Assembly (NCBI RefSeq): GCF_019931195.1
Contig: NZ_JAIOUO010000002.1
Coordinates: 744,001 to 808,000, forward strand
DNA: 64,000 nt
From: Marinobacter sp. F4216
GTDB lineage: Bacteria > Pseudomonadota > Gammaproteobacteria > Pseudomonadales > Oleiphilaceae
Direction: 5' to 3'
Of the stretch, positions 1 through 9,700 are shown piece by piece; position 1 is the stretch's first letter; each line of letters starts with the position of its first letter. Position numbers and translations under genes: made by a program. The notes under the pieces were generated by a model. It was not told where the DNA came from and ran no database searches. It worked only from the letters and a program-made list of their open reading frames with translations.

Positions 1-1031
1 TCTATCGCCAGGGTGAAGTGGCTGCTGAGGCCGGAAATGTGGATGCGGCCGTCAAGCATTTCGAGCGCATTGAGTCGGCACTTCCGGGTTCCGAGATCGC
101 CATCAAGGGGCGTTACGATGCAGCCAATACTCTGTTAATCGCACATCAGTACGCTGATGCCATCGATGCCTTTACCCGGTTCCGGGCTGATTTTCCTGAT
201 CATTCTCTGACGGCCGGGATTAGCGACAAACTGGTCCATGCCCACGTATCGGCCGGTGATCCGGCACAAGCCGCCGACGAGCTGCTTCTGGTTGCCAGGT
301 CCGAATCAAATCCCTGGCCGACACGGCTCAAGGCAGCGGCGCTTTACCATGAGGGCGGTGCCATCGAGTCCAGAAACACCATTTATACGGGGTACCTTGG
401 AACAAGTCCGGTGGTAGAAAGTGCCGACCACCATGTTCTGCAGCAAACCATGCGACAGCGCCTTATAGCGTCCGGGGATGACCCGCTGAAGCTGCAGGAG
501 GCGATTGTTGCCAGCGAACTTGACAGCCAATGGCACTCCGAGGAGACGCTGGCCTGGGCGGCGCGCAGCGCCCTTATTCTTGGCGCAAAGGCCGCAGCGA
601 CATTCACCGGAATCCGACTCACGCATCCCTTGGCAGATTCGCTGGACAGAAAGCAGGTTGCGCTCGAAAGCGCGCGCCAACGTTTTCTTGAAGCAGAGAA
701 GTTCGGGGATGAGGTGGTTCGCTCTGAGTCCCTGTACCGCCGTGCCGAGCTTTACCGGGGGTTGGCACAGGATCTGATGGCGTCTTCGGTCCCGGATGAT
801 CTGAACGAAATGGAAGCGATGCAATATCAGATGCTGCTTGAGGAAGAAGCCTATCCCTTCGAGGAAAAAGCGATCCGATTGCATTCAGACAATCACCAGC
901 GCATCGCGTCGATCGGTTTCAACGCGTGGATAGGTAGGAGCCTGGATGCACTGGCAAAGATGAATCCGGGGCGATATGACCGGACCGTGCGCTGGATGAG
1001 TTGGGCAATGGAGGTGAATGATGGCGCCTGA
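1..1031 (+). CDS. TPR-repeat protein, 3' part (gene begins before the window)
   Basis: The frame is open from the window edge (TAT CGC CAG GGT GAA ...) to TGA at 1029-1031, so only the C-terminal part, about 342 residues, is seen. The sequence is helical and repetitive, with TPR-like units (GDPAQAADELL, VDAAVKHFERI). No catalytic motif is visible. It overlaps the next gene by 14 bases and heads a co-directional run ending in ExbB, two ExbD and a TonB-like protein. In such clusters large TPR proteins are thought to be periplasmic scaffold components of an energy-transduction complex; that role is inferred from context. The GTG at 18 is an internal codon, not a likely start. Confidence 0.75.
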   Translation, partial: YRQGEVAAEAGNVDAAVKHFERIESALPGSEIAIKGRYDAANTLLIAHQYADAIDAFTRFRADFPDHSLTAGISDKLVHAHVSAGDPAQAADELLLVARSESNPWPTRLKAAALYHEGGAIESRNTIYTGYLGTSPVVESADHHVLQQTMRQRLIASGDDPLKLQEAIVASELDSQWHSEETLAWAARSALILGAKAAATFTGIRLTHPLADSLDRKQVALESARQRFLEAEKFGDEVVRSESLYRRAELYRGLAQDLMASSVPDDLNEMEAMQYQMLLEEEAYPFEEKAIRLHSDNHQRIASIGFNAWIGRSLDALAKMNPGRYDRTVRWMSWAMEVNDGA

Positions 1032-1497
1032 CAGCAAGTGGTTCTGGATTGGAACGGCCTGTGTTCTGCTGACGCTCATGGCCGGGTGCGGGGGCCCCGG
1101 GGTAAAGGTACCCCAGGAACCAGCGAAGCCGGAACTGGCAGCGCAGTTCGCCAACGAGGGGAAGCAGGCCTTTGATCAGGGGCGTAAACAGGCTGCGGAA
1201 ATTGCCTGGCAGAAGGCTGTGAGCCTGAACCCCGCTGACGCCGCAGTGGTCAATAATCTTGCCCTGCTCAAAAAGGAAAACAAGAACTTCAGGGAAGCGG
1301 TCACTCTCCTTGAAACCGGTATTCAGTATTCACCGGATGTTGCCGAGTTGCACTACAACCTGGGCGTGATAGCGGAGCTTTACCTTCTGGATCTTGAGAA
1401 AGCCCTGATCCATTACCAGCGGTATCGGGAACTGGCGGGTCAGGACGATCAGCGGGTGGCTGGCTGGATTGCGGATCTGGAACGGAGATTAGACTAA
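1018..1497 (+). CDS. TPR-repeat lipoprotein
   Basis: A 159-residue protein. The N-terminus has a hydrophobic stretch followed by a lipobox-like LMAG-C, with the Cys about 24 residues from the start, so it is probably a lipoprotein anchored after signal peptidase II processing. The mature part holds about three TPR units (residues 45-140), including NPADAAVVNNLALLKKE and VAELHYNLGVIAELY. ATG codons at 1018 and 1021 both fit. The start overlaps the end of the upstream TPR gene, suggesting translational coupling. It lies upstream of the ExbB/ExbD/TonB-like genes and is probably part of the same envelope complex; the exact function is unknown. Confidence 0.8.
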   Translation: MMAPDSKWFWIGTACVLLTLMAGCGGPGVKVPQEPAKPELAAQFANEGKQAFDQGRKQAAEIAWQKAVSLNPADAAVVNNLALLKKENKNFREAVTLLETGIQYSPDVAELHYNLGVIAELYLLDLEKALIHYQRYRELAGQDDQRVAGWIADLERRLD

Positions 1498-1863
1498 GTG
1501 CCAAACATGAGACTGAAAGTGCTGGATTCATTGAAGTCGCTGCCCCTGTTACCCCCGCTACTTCTATTGTGCCCGGTGTCGGTGGTGGCCGCGGCGGGTT
1601 CTGAATCCGAGGCACCCGAGCTGGGACTGATCGTGGAAGGTATCTCAACCAGCGTGGGGGAGGATAACCCAAGGGTACTCTACATATTGCCATGGCAGCC
1701 GCCAACACTACCCCGGCGCGAGCGCCAGGAGCTCAATAGCAGCGCTCCTTCGCTCACTCAACCTGTCGATGCAGAAGTCCTTGAAAGGCAGCGTGTCTTT
1801 CGGGAATCCCTCAATCCACTAACACTGATTCCCGGACGGGAATCTGCCGTGAGCCAGCAGTAA
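1498..1863 (+). CDS. small secreted protein of unknown function in the ExbB/ExbD operon
   Basis: A 121-residue protein that I do not recognise. The GTG start directly follows the stop of the TPR lipoprotein gene and has GGAG about 10 bases upstream; an in-frame ATG at 1507 is an alternative. The N-terminus is a strong signal peptide with a leucine/proline-rich core (SLPLLPPLLLLCPVSVVAAA), and the rest is short, polar and probably exported. The middle carries VEGISTSVGEDNPRVLYILPW, here split by no recognisable domain. It sits between the TPR lipoprotein and the ExbB-like gene with only 18 bases to the latter, so a part in that complex is inferred from position only. Confidence 0.7.
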   Translation: MPNMRLKVLDSLKSLPLLPPLLLLCPVSVVAAAGSESEAPELGLIVEGISTSVGEDNPRVLYILPWQPPTLPRRERQELNSSAPSLTQPVDAEVLERQRVFRESLNPLTLIPGRESAVSQQ

Positions 1864-1881
1864 TAACGGAGAGTTCAGAAA

Positions 1882-2526
1882 ATGGATACGATTGTTCGGT
1901 TTTTCCAGGATGGCGGCCCTTTCATGTACCCGATTGGCGTGGTGCTGTTGATTGGACTTGCGATAACGGTTGAGCGTTTTGTGTACCTCGGCGCCATGCG
2001 CCGCCACAACCGGGTGGCCTTTGAACGAGGAATACTCCCGCTTCTTAAAAAAGGCGATTACCACAGGGCCATGAAAGCTGCTTCCAGCTCGGACAGCGCG
2101 ATTGCTGCCATCATGGGAGCTGGCCTTGGGCGCCTTCTGAATAATAGCCGGCGTGAAGATGTGGAATACGCCATGGAAGAAGGGCTGATGGAAGTGCTTC
2201 CCCGGCTGGAGAAGCGAACGCAGTACCTGGCAACGCTGGCCAACGTTGCAACACTGCTTGGCCTGCTGGGAACCATCATCGGTCTGATTGCAGCCTTTAC
2301 TGCGGTTGCAGCTGCAGATCCCTCGCAGAAAGCGAGTCTGCTGTCTGAAAGTATTTCCGTCGCCATGAATACCACGGCGTTTGGTCTGATGTCTGCCATT
2401 CCATTGCTGATGTTCCATGCGGTCTTACAGACCAAAACCAACGAAATTGTCGACAGCTTCGAAATGGCTGGCGTAAAGCTGCTCAACATGATTGCCGATC
2501 CGAAACAGCCGGGTGTGGTTGCCTGA
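1882..2526 (+). CDS. MotA/TolQ/ExbB-family proton channel protein
   Basis: A 214-residue inner-membrane protein with the ExbB/TolQ layout: one N-terminal membrane segment (residues 11-31, MYPIGVVLLIGLAITVERFV region), a cytoplasmic loop, and two C-terminal membrane segments around residues 115-140 and 155-180. The hallmark LATLANVATLLGLLGTIIGL precedes the second segment. In this family five subunits form a channel around an ExbD dimer and use the proton gradient to drive an envelope partner. GGAG lies upstream of the ATG. Two ExbD-type genes and a TonB-like gene follow. It could belong to a TonB-like or a gliding-type (Agl) system; the substrate cannot be told from the sequence. Confidence 0.9.
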   Translation: MDTIVRFFQDGGPFMYPIGVVLLIGLAITVERFVYLGAMRRHNRVAFERGILPLLKKGDYHRAMKAASSSDSAIAAIMGAGLGRLLNNSRREDVEYAMEEGLMEVLPRLEKRTQYLATLANVATLLGLLGTIIGLIAAFTAVAAADPSQKASLLSESISVAMNTTAFGLMSAIPLLMFHAVLQTKTNEIVDSFEMAGVKLLNMIADPKQPGVVA

Positions 2527-2573
2527 TCTGGAATCCACTTAATCATGGACGTGAGCAGCAAGAGTAAGCAGTT

Positions 2574-3104
2574 ATGAGACGCCGACATCGACGAATTACC
2601 GGCTCACCCGAGCTCGATATCACTGCGTTCCTGAATCTGATGATTGTGCTGGTGCCCGTGCTTCTGCTGGGTATGGTCTTCAGTCAGGTGCGGATGATCG
2701 AGCTCAATTTTCCGGGTACCCAAAGTGGTGATGTGCCACCACAGGAGGAGTTGAAGCTGGTTGTGACGCTTATTCCGGAAGGGATCGAGATTGGGGATAG
2801 TGAACGAGGAGTGATAAAGGTTCTTCCTGCCAAAGCGGGCGAGCAGAATTACGCCGAACTGCGCTTTGTGCTTCGACAGATCAAGACTCGCATGCCGGAC
2901 AAGACTGATATCGTTCTTGAGGTTGGCCCCGAGATTGATTATCAGACCCTGGTGAGCACGATGGATACCGTCCGCTCTTACCCTGCCGTCGTTGCCGCCA
3001 GTGTAGTCGAAGGCGAGCTGTTTCCGGATGTCGCCCTCATGGACGCGCAGGAAGACCGACAGCTGGTTACGACCTCCAGCAGCGCGAGTGGAGGTGGCGT
3101 ATGA
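2574..3104 (+). CDS. ExbD/TolR-family protein, transmembrane Asp replaced by Asn
   Basis: A 176-residue protein with a basic N-terminus (MRRRHRR), one membrane segment (about residues 15-36) and a periplasmic domain, as in ExbD/TolR. The membrane segment reads ITAFLNLMIVLVPVLL. Aligned with the ExbD encoded next (SLMDIFTILVFFLMV), Asn21 falls where the family has the essential proton-binding Asp. The periplasmic part (EGIEIGDSERGVIKVLPAK ... TRMPDKTDIVLEVGPEIDYQ) fits the ExbD fold. It overlaps the second exbD by 4 bases (ATGA). It may form a mixed dimer with that protein, in which only one subunit carries the charge; that is inference. Confidence 0.85.
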   Translation: MRRRHRRITGSPELDITAFLNLMIVLVPVLLLGMVFSQVRMIELNFPGTQSGDVPPQEELKLVVTLIPEGIEIGDSERGVIKVLPAKAGEQNYAELRFVLRQIKTRMPDKTDIVLEVGPEIDYQTLVSTMDTVRSYPAVVAASVVEGELFPDVALMDAQEDRQLVTTSSSASGGGV

Positions 3105-3589
3105 AAGCTTCTCGCAGAGCTCAGCGTATGCAGCGGCATTACGGACGCATGCACAGGGCAGGCGGGCTGAATCTGGTGTCCCTGATGGATATCTTTACCA
3201 TTCTGGTGTTCTTCCTGATGGTGAACTCCTCCGACGTCAAGGTGATGCAGAACACTGCCGACGTGCCTTTGCCAACGTCGACGGTCGATCAACAGGCGGT
3301 TGAAAATCTGACTGTGCAGGTAACCGGTGGTGCCATTCTGGTGCAGGGTAGGGAAGTGGCGCGGCTCGACAGTATTGTTGGTGCCGACGCCCATATTTCC
3401 GGGCTTTCCGACGAGCTGGCTTATCGTCGGGGAAAATGGCAAGAAATTCCGGAGCAGGGCCTTGAAGTTACGATCATGGCCGGCAAGGATACCGACTACC
3501 GTCTGCTCAGAAAGATCATGCAAACGTGCGTAGATGAAGAGTTCCGACAGGTTCGCCTGGCGGTCGAGCCGGAGGTGCGCAGTGGCTGA
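3101..3589 (+). CDS. ExbD/TolR-family biopolymer transport protein
   Basis: A 162-residue ExbD-type protein. It has a basic cytoplasmic N-terminus, one membrane segment (residues 24-42) with the conserved Asp30 in LMDIFTILVFF, and a periplasmic domain. Asp30 is the residue expected to carry protons in the ExbB/ExbD motor. The start codon overlaps the stop of the preceding exbD-like gene (ATGA), and the end overlaps the start of the TonB-like gene, so the three are probably co-translated. Together with the upstream ExbB-like protein it should form the inner-membrane motor; what it drives is not shown by the sequence. Confidence 0.88.
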   Translation: MKASRRAQRMQRHYGRMHRAGGLNLVSLMDIFTILVFFLMVNSSDVKVMQNTADVPLPTSTVDQQAVENLTVQVTGGAILVQGREVARLDSIVGADAHISGLSDELAYRRGKWQEIPEQGLEVTIMAGKDTDYRLLRKIMQTCVDEEFRQVRLAVEPEVRSG

Positions 3590-4562
3590 ATCTCGCAACA
3601 TGGATGTGCGCAGCAGTGGTCTGCCATGGAGTTCTTCCATTGGCGAGAACCGGCGTTTCGGGCTCATCCTAGGGCTTCTGTTTGCGCTTACCTTACCGCC
3701 GGCCCTGATGATTCCGTTACTGGATGTGCCGGAAATTGAACGGAACGAAGCGGAGAAGGTTGCGCCCCGGCTGGCACGACTGATGGAGCGGGCCAAGCCC
3801 CTGCCGCCTCCTGAGCCGGTCAAGCCTGAGTCGGAGCCCGAACCTGAACCTGAACCTAAACCCGCCGAGGTGAATCCGCCAAAGTCAGAGCCAGTTCAGC
3901 AGGTGGCGAAACCAGAGCCCAGGCCGGAACCTGTTTCGAAGCCTGAGGCCGCACCAAAGCAGACCCTCGAACAAGCGCGCCAGAAGGCATCGCAGTCGGG
4001 CCTTCTCGCGATGAAAGATCGACTGGCATCGTTGCGCAAGCCGGACAACGAATCCGTCCAGACTCTCACAGCGAACACCAGTGGCAGTGCTTATGCGTCG
4101 AACCCCGTGCCCGATTCCAAAACAGCCCTTCAGGGCAGTGGCGGAGTGACAGATTCTGCAATGCCGGAGACCAAAGTTGCCGTCGAGGGACATGAAGTCA
4201 AGCAGGTCCAGGTGGCCAGTGCCCCGGTTCAAAAGCCACAGCCCGTCAAAGCAGCTTCGTCTTCCGGAGATGGCGAACGGGCCATGAGCAGCATTCGGCA
4301 GAAGTTCTACGCTCAGCAGTCCGCCTTGTACGCCCTGTATCGACGCGAGCACCGTCAGGATCCTATGCTGGAAGGCACGGTTCTTCTGGAACTGGTCATT
4401 GAGCCGGATGGGTCCGTGTCGGATTGCCAGGTGGTTAGCTCTGAGTTGGGGAATCCCATGTTGGAGCAGAGGCTTGCCATGCGAGTCCGCATGTTCAACT
4501 TCGGGTCGGCGAACGTCGAAACCCGCCGTGTGCGCTTCCCGCTGGATTTCGTACCCGGCTGA
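3582..4562 (+). CDS. TonB-like energy transducer with AgmX/PglI-type C-terminal domain
   Basis: With GTG at 3582 the protein has 326 residues; ATG at 3600 is an alternative. A longer frame from 3534 would overlap the exbD gene heavily and is unlikely. It has a cytoplasmic tail, one membrane segment (about residues 26-47, FGLILGLLFALTLPPALMI), and then a Pro/Glu/Lys-rich periplasmic linker with EPEPEP repeats typical of TonB. The C-terminal domain (about residues 245-326, including EGTVLLELVIEPDGSVSDCQ) resembles the TonB/AgmX C-terminal fold. It closes the TPR-ExbB-ExbD-ExbD operon and is the likely force-transmitting partner. No TonB-dependent receptor gene is in the window. Confidence 0.85.
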   Translation: MAESRNMDVRSSGLPWSSSIGENRRFGLILGLLFALTLPPALMIPLLDVPEIERNEAEKVAPRLARLMERAKPLPPPEPVKPESEPEPEPEPKPAEVNPPKSEPVQQVAKPEPRPEPVSKPEAAPKQTLEQARQKASQSGLLAMKDRLASLRKPDNESVQTLTANTSGSAYASNPVPDSKTALQGSGGVTDSAMPETKVAVEGHEVKQVQVASAPVQKPQPVKAASSSGDGERAMSSIRQKFYAQQSALYALYRREHRQDPMLEGTVLLELVIEPDGSVSDCQVVSSELGNPMLEQRLAMRVRMFNFGSANVETRRVRFPLDFVPG

Positions 4563-4942
4563 TCCGTTCACAAGTTAGCCGATCGAGGCTGGTGTTTGAG
4601 TCTTGATCGGCCCCACCTCTACCAGCGCCATTTTACCAATGTTTGCATTTCGCCCCTTTCACAGAGGCGTTCATTAGCAGCGCACTTCTGTTCTATTGAG
4701 ATTTTTCCGAACCTTTTGCCTGCCTGAAGCGTGCGTATTAGGCCGCGTTAAGAGTGATATGCTCAGCCAAGAAAAGGCGCCACGGTTGGTGTTATTGGGG
4801 AATCCGTAGAACTACCTCATCGATACCAAAACTGCTATTCTCTCCCCAACTTTTCACTACCGAGACTTTGGTAGGGTTGATTTTTAATCAGCATTAAGCT
4901 CGTAAAGCCTGACAATTAGAAAACACCGAACAGGAGATGGTG
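4563..4942. other. intergenic region between the TonB-like gene and fadD
   Basis: About 380 bases without a gene. Inverted repeats visible are a 9-bp stem at 4579-4587/4602-4610 (one G-T pair, no T run), CTACC/GGTAG at 4857-4861/4870-4874, and TGATT-TTT-AATCA at 4878-4890. The last two lie 50-85 bases before fadD and could be operator sites for a fatty-acid regulator, but I do not recognise a specific consensus. No convincing -35/-10 pair was found. Confidence 0.5.
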
Positions 4943-6616
4943 ATGGATTTTGAGCAGTTCTATCAGGACAAATACCCGGCTGGTGTATCCCTCGACGTTG
5001 ATTTCGACAAATACACCAGCATGGTGGACGTGTTTGAACAGGCGGTAAAAAAATACGCGGATCGTCCTGCTTTTAGTGCTGTCGGTGTAACTCTCACCTA
5101 CCGTGATCTCGACACTCAGAGCCGCAATTTCGCGGCGTGGCTGCAGAACAAGACGGACCTGAAACCAGGCGACCGTATTGCCGTTCAGATGCCCAACGTG
5201 TGTCAGTATCCTGTTGTTGTGTTTGGTGCAATGCGTGCCGGGCTGATTGTGGTCAACACCAACCCGCTTTACACCGCCCGCGAGATGGAACACCAGTTCA
5301 ATGATTCCGGTGCCAAAGCACTGGTTGTGCTGGCAAACATGGCGGAGAACGCAGAGAAGGTCGTTCCGCATACCGGCATTGAACATGTGATCGTGACCGA
5401 GATCGCGGACCTCCATTCGCCGATCAAGCGGACGCTGATGAACGCCGTGGTCAAGCACGTGAAGAAGATGGTTCCGGCTTTCAACATCCCGGGTGCGCAC
5501 AAGTTGCCGGCGGTTCTGAGTGCCGGTGCTCGTGAGAAGTTCACACCGGTTGAATGCAAGAAAGACGACATTGCGGTCTTGCAGTACACCGGGGGTACGA
5601 CGGGTGTAGCAAAAGGTGCCATGCTCACCCACGGGAACCTCGTGGCCAACCTTCAGCAGACCCGTACCATGATGGGCGGTGTCCTGATTGAGGGTCAGGA
5701 GGTGGTAATTGCACCTCTGCCGCTTTACCACATTTACTCCTTCACGCTGAACTGCGGCATTATGCTGGAAGCCGGTGGTCATAACGTGCTGATTCCGAAT
5801 CCGCGCGATATTCCGGGCTTCGTGAAAGAACTGAAAAATCACAAGTTCACGTGTTTTCTGGGGTTGAACACCTTGTTTGTTGCCCTGTGCAATAACGAAG
5901 ATTTCTGCAATCTTGATTTCAGTGGGCTTAAGCTTACCTCTTCAGGCGGTATGGCTCTGACCAGCGACACCGCCAAGACATGGCAGAAGGTAACTGGCTG
6001 TGAGATTTCCGAAGGTTACGGTATGACCGAAACCTCGCCGGTGGTTACCTTTAACCCCTACGGGGCTGTGCAGATCGGTACCATTGGCTTGCCTGTGCCT
6101 AACACGCTGATCAAGACCATTGACGAAGATGGTAAAGAAACCCCCGTCGGTGAGCCAGGCGAGCTCTGCGTGAAGGGACCGCAGGTCATGCGCGGTTACT
6201 GGCAGCGTCCGGAAGATACCCAGAAATCGTTCACCGAGGATGGCTACCTACTTACCGGTGACGTAGCGCTCGTGCAGGAAGACGGTTACCTGCGTATCGT
6301 CGACCGGAAGAAAGACATGATCATTGTGTCTGGCTTCAACGTGTTCCCCAACGAAATCGAAGATGTGGTAACCAGCCATCCAAAAGTGGTTGAGTGTGCT
6401 GCCGTCGGTATTCCCGATGCCAAGAGCGGGGAAGCCGTGAAAGTCTTCCTGGTGCCGGCTGAAGACAGTGTCACTGAGAACGAACTGCGCGAGTTCTGTC
6501 GTGAGCGCCTGACCGCTTACAAGGTGCCCAAGCACTTTGAGTTCCGCGACGAACTGCCGAAGACCAACGTTGGTAAAATTCTGCGTCGTGAACTTCGCGA
6601 CGAAGCCAACAAGTAA
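4943..6616 (+). CDS. fadD: long-chain fatty acid--CoA ligase FadD
   Basis: It activates free long-chain fatty acids to acyl-CoA with ATP via an acyl-adenylate, feeding beta-oxidation and lipid synthesis at the inner membrane. The ATG at 4943 (557 residues) has AGGAG 6 bases upstream, whereas the earlier ATG at 4937 abuts that site, so 4943 is preferred. Visible family motifs are the AMP-binding P-loop YTGGTTGVAKGAMLTHGN (about residues 212-229), the GYGMTETSP motif (about 357-365), and the TGDVA and VDRKKDMIIVSGFNVFP region that forms the fatty-acyl-CoA synthetase signature. Length matches FadD. It is monocistronic, with hairpins on its 3' side. Confidence 0.95.
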   Translation: MDFEQFYQDKYPAGVSLDVDFDKYTSMVDVFEQAVKKYADRPAFSAVGVTLTYRDLDTQSRNFAAWLQNKTDLKPGDRIAVQMPNVCQYPVVVFGAMRAGLIVVNTNPLYTAREMEHQFNDSGAKALVVLANMAENAEKVVPHTGIEHVIVTEIADLHSPIKRTLMNAVVKHVKKMVPAFNIPGAHKLPAVLSAGAREKFTPVECKKDDIAVLQYTGGTTGVAKGAMLTHGNLVANLQQTRTMMGGVLIEGQEVVIAPLPLYHIYSFTLNCGIMLEAGGHNVLIPNPRDIPGFVKELKNHKFTCFLGLNTLFVALCNNEDFCNLDFSGLKLTSSGGMALTSDTAKTWQKVTGCEISEGYGMTETSPVVTFNPYGAVQIGTIGLPVPNTLIKTIDEDGKETPVGEPGELCVKGPQVMRGYWQRPEDTQKSFTEDGYLLTGDVALVQEDGYLRIVDRKKDMIIVSGFNVFPNEIEDVVTSHPKVVECAAVGIPDAKSGEAVKVFLVPAEDSVTENELREFCRERLTAYKVPKHFEFRDELPKTNVGKILRRELRDEANK

Positions 6617-6630
6617 ATCCTGAAGGCCGG

Positions 6631-6657
6631 TCCCTGCTGACACCATGTAAGCAGGGA
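6631..6657 (+). terminator. stem-loop after fadD
   Basis: TCCCTGCT (6631-6638) pairs perfectly with AGCAGGGA (6650-6657) across an 11-base loop, 15 bases after the fadD stop. There is no T run, so it may be an RNA-stabilising hairpin rather than a terminator by itself. Confidence 0.45.
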
Positions 6658-6670
6658 TGCCGCATTCCCA

Positions 6671-6690
6671 CCCCGCTTCGGCGGGGTTTT
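6671..6690 (+). terminator. rho-independent terminator of fadD
   Basis: CCCCGC-TTCG-GCGGGG (6671-6686) is a 6-bp GC stem closed by a stable TTCG tetraloop and followed by TTTT and then GCGTTT. This is a clear intrinsic terminator between fadD and hrpA. Confidence 0.85.
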
Positions 6691-6759
6691 GCGTTTGTAA
6701 GAGACACGTTTGCCGATAGACTGTCCGACTAACCCTGAATCGATGACTGCTGGATTTCG

Positions 6760-9700
6760 ATGACACGTAACGCTCAACAAGCCGATAAATCGCCGATAAA
6801 CGGCCACGCCTGGGCCAAAGACATCACCGAACAGCTGGAAGCATGTAACCAGCTTGAGGCTGCCCGTATTGTCCGTGCCGTGGCGCGCTACAGGGGAAAG
6901 CCCGGTCAGAAAGATCTGGAAAAGATGAACCGATGGCTGGAACGTGGCAAGGAGGTCGTTCAGCACCGGCGTTCGTTGCACAAGCCGGTCAGCTACCCGG
7001 ACGGGCTTCCGGTGTCGGAGCGAGTCGCCGACATCCGCGACGCCATCGAGCATAACCAGGTCGTGATCATTGCCGGGGAAACCGGCTCCGGCAAAACCAC
7101 GCAGATTCCCAAGATTTGCCTGGACAGTGGGCGGGGTATTCGGGGGCTGATCGGTCACACTCAGCCCAGGCGGATTGCGGCTCGCAGTGTGGCCACTCGC
7201 ATTGCCGAGGAGATCGGAGAACAAATTGGCCAGCAGATTGGTTATCAGGTCCGTTTTACCGATGTGACCTCGGAGCAGTCACGGGTCAAGGTCATGACCG
7301 ACGGTATCCTTCTGGCGGAAGTGCAAAATGACCGGTTTCTGGACCGCTATGACACGCTGATCATCGACGAAGCTCATGAGCGTAGCCTTAATATTGATTT
7401 CCTGCTCGGCTACTTGCGCCAACTCCTCCCGAAGCGCCCGGATCTGAAGGTCATCATCACCTCCGCTACCATCGAGGTGGAGCGTTTCAGTGCGTTCTTC
7501 GACAAGGCGCCCGTCATTGAGGTGAGTGGTCGAACCTATCCGGTGGATGTCCGTTACCGCCCATTGATCGGAGACGAAGACGATCGCGATCAGGGATGGA
7601 CGGATGGTGTGCTCAGTGCGCTGGAAGAAATTGAAGATCACGAGAGATCCGCAAAACAGCCTCCGGGCGACGTACTGGTGTTCCTGCCGGGCGAACGGGA
7701 AATTCGCAACCTGAGCAAAGTGCTGCGGCATGCGGACCTGAAGCATACGGAAGTCCTTCCGTTGTATTCCCGGTTAAGTGCGCAGGAACAGAACCGGGTT
7801 TTCCAGGCCCACCGCGGACGGCGAATTGTTCTGTCGACCAACGTCGCTGAGACCTCCCTGACCGTGCCGGGAATCCGGTACGTCATTGATACGGGTGTGG
7901 CTCGTATCAGCCGGTACAGTGTCCGTTCGAAAATTCAGAGACTGCCGGTCGAGCCTATCTCCCAGGCCAGTGCCAACCAGCGCGCGGGTCGGTGTGGACG
8001 TGTGGCGCCGGGCATCTGCTTCCGGCTGTACGACGAAACGGATTTTATCAACCGACCTGAGTACACAGACCCGGAGATTCTCCGCACTAACCTGGCGTCG
8101 GTCATTCTGCAGATGGCGACGTCTGGATTGGGAGACATCCGAAAGTTCCCTTTTCTGGAGGCGCCGGACCGTCGTCAGGTCAACGATGGCTACAAACTGC
8201 TTGAAGAATTGGGTGCCGTTGACGACAAGCGGCGGGTGAGCCGGGTTGGCCGCAGCATGGCACGACTTCCTCTCGATCCCCGGCTTGCGAGAATGCTGAT
8301 TACCGCCGCAGAGCAGGGCAGTCTGGCGGAGACCCTGATCATCATTGCCGGGCTGAGTGTGCAGGACCCGAGGGAGCGACCTCAGGAAAAGCAGCAGGCA
8401 GCGGACCAGGCTCATGCGCCGTTCAACGACAAGGAATCTGATTTTGTTACCTTGCTGAACATCTGGAATTTCTACGAGGAGCAGCGTCAGGAGCTTTCAC
8501 AGAACCAGATGAAGAAGGTGTGCCAGAAGCACTTTCTCAGCTGGATGCGAATGCGGGAATGGCGGGATGTCCATCGACAGTTGACCTTGTTATGTCGCGA
8601 GCAAAAGTTTCAGTTCAACGACAAGTCTGCGAGCTATGACGCGCTTCACCGGGCTATTCTGGCGGGGCTGCTTGGCCAGGTAGCGGTGAAATTTGAGAAG
8701 AGAGAGTACCTGGCGACCCGTAACCGGAAGGTGCTGATCTTCCCGGGCTCCAAGGTCGCCAAGAGTTCGCCTAAATGGATCGTGGCTGCGGAAATCGTTG
8801 AAACCAGTCGGGTGTTCGCCCGCATGGTGGCCTCGATACAGCCGGAGTGGATCGAGCCCCTGGCGGGGCATGTTGTCAAGCATCATTACTTCGAGCCCCA
8901 CTGGGAACAGAAACGTGCCCAGGTCATGGGTTACGAAAAGGTCACGCTGTACGGCCTGGATGTAGTGCCCAAGCGCCGGATTGCCTACAGCAAGGTGGAT
9001 CCTGCGGAATGCCGAAACCTGTTTATACGCCGGGCGCTGGTGGAAGGGGATTACCGGTCCAGGGCGCCTTTCATTGCCCGCAATAGGGCAATGCTCGATA
9101 CCGTCGAGAATCTGGAAAAGAAAACCCGCCGACGCGACCTTCTGGTGGACGACGAAGTTCTGGTGGCCTTTTACGACGAGCGGCTACCCGCGGACATTGT
9201 GAGCGGTCGTCACTTCGAAAGCTGGTGGAAAGGCCTGTCTGCGGACGAGTTGAAACGCCTGGAGCTGTCCGAGGACGACGTTTTGCAGAGGCCGCTTGAT
9301 GCAGGCGCTGCGGAACTGTATCCGGATTACCTGGAATGGGAAGGTGTTCGTTATCCCCTTTCTTATGAGTTCGAGCCCACCAGCGAAAGAGATGGTGTAA
9401 CCCTGCAGGTGCCCCTCATGGCGTTGAAGCAGATACCGTCCCGTCGGTTGGAATGGCTGGTTCCGGGACTGCTGCGGGAAAAATGCATTGCGCTGGTTAA
9501 GGGATTGCCAAAATCTCTGCGTCGAAATTTCGTGCCGGTTCCGGATTTTGTCGATGCGGCGCTGGCTAATATGGAGCCCAGTAACGAACCACTGGCGCTT
9601 CAGCTGGGCGACCAACTGCGCCGAATGACCGGTGTGCAGATCGACCCCGAAGTCTGGCCTGACGCTGAACTGCCTCGGCACCTGAGAATGGGACTGCGGG

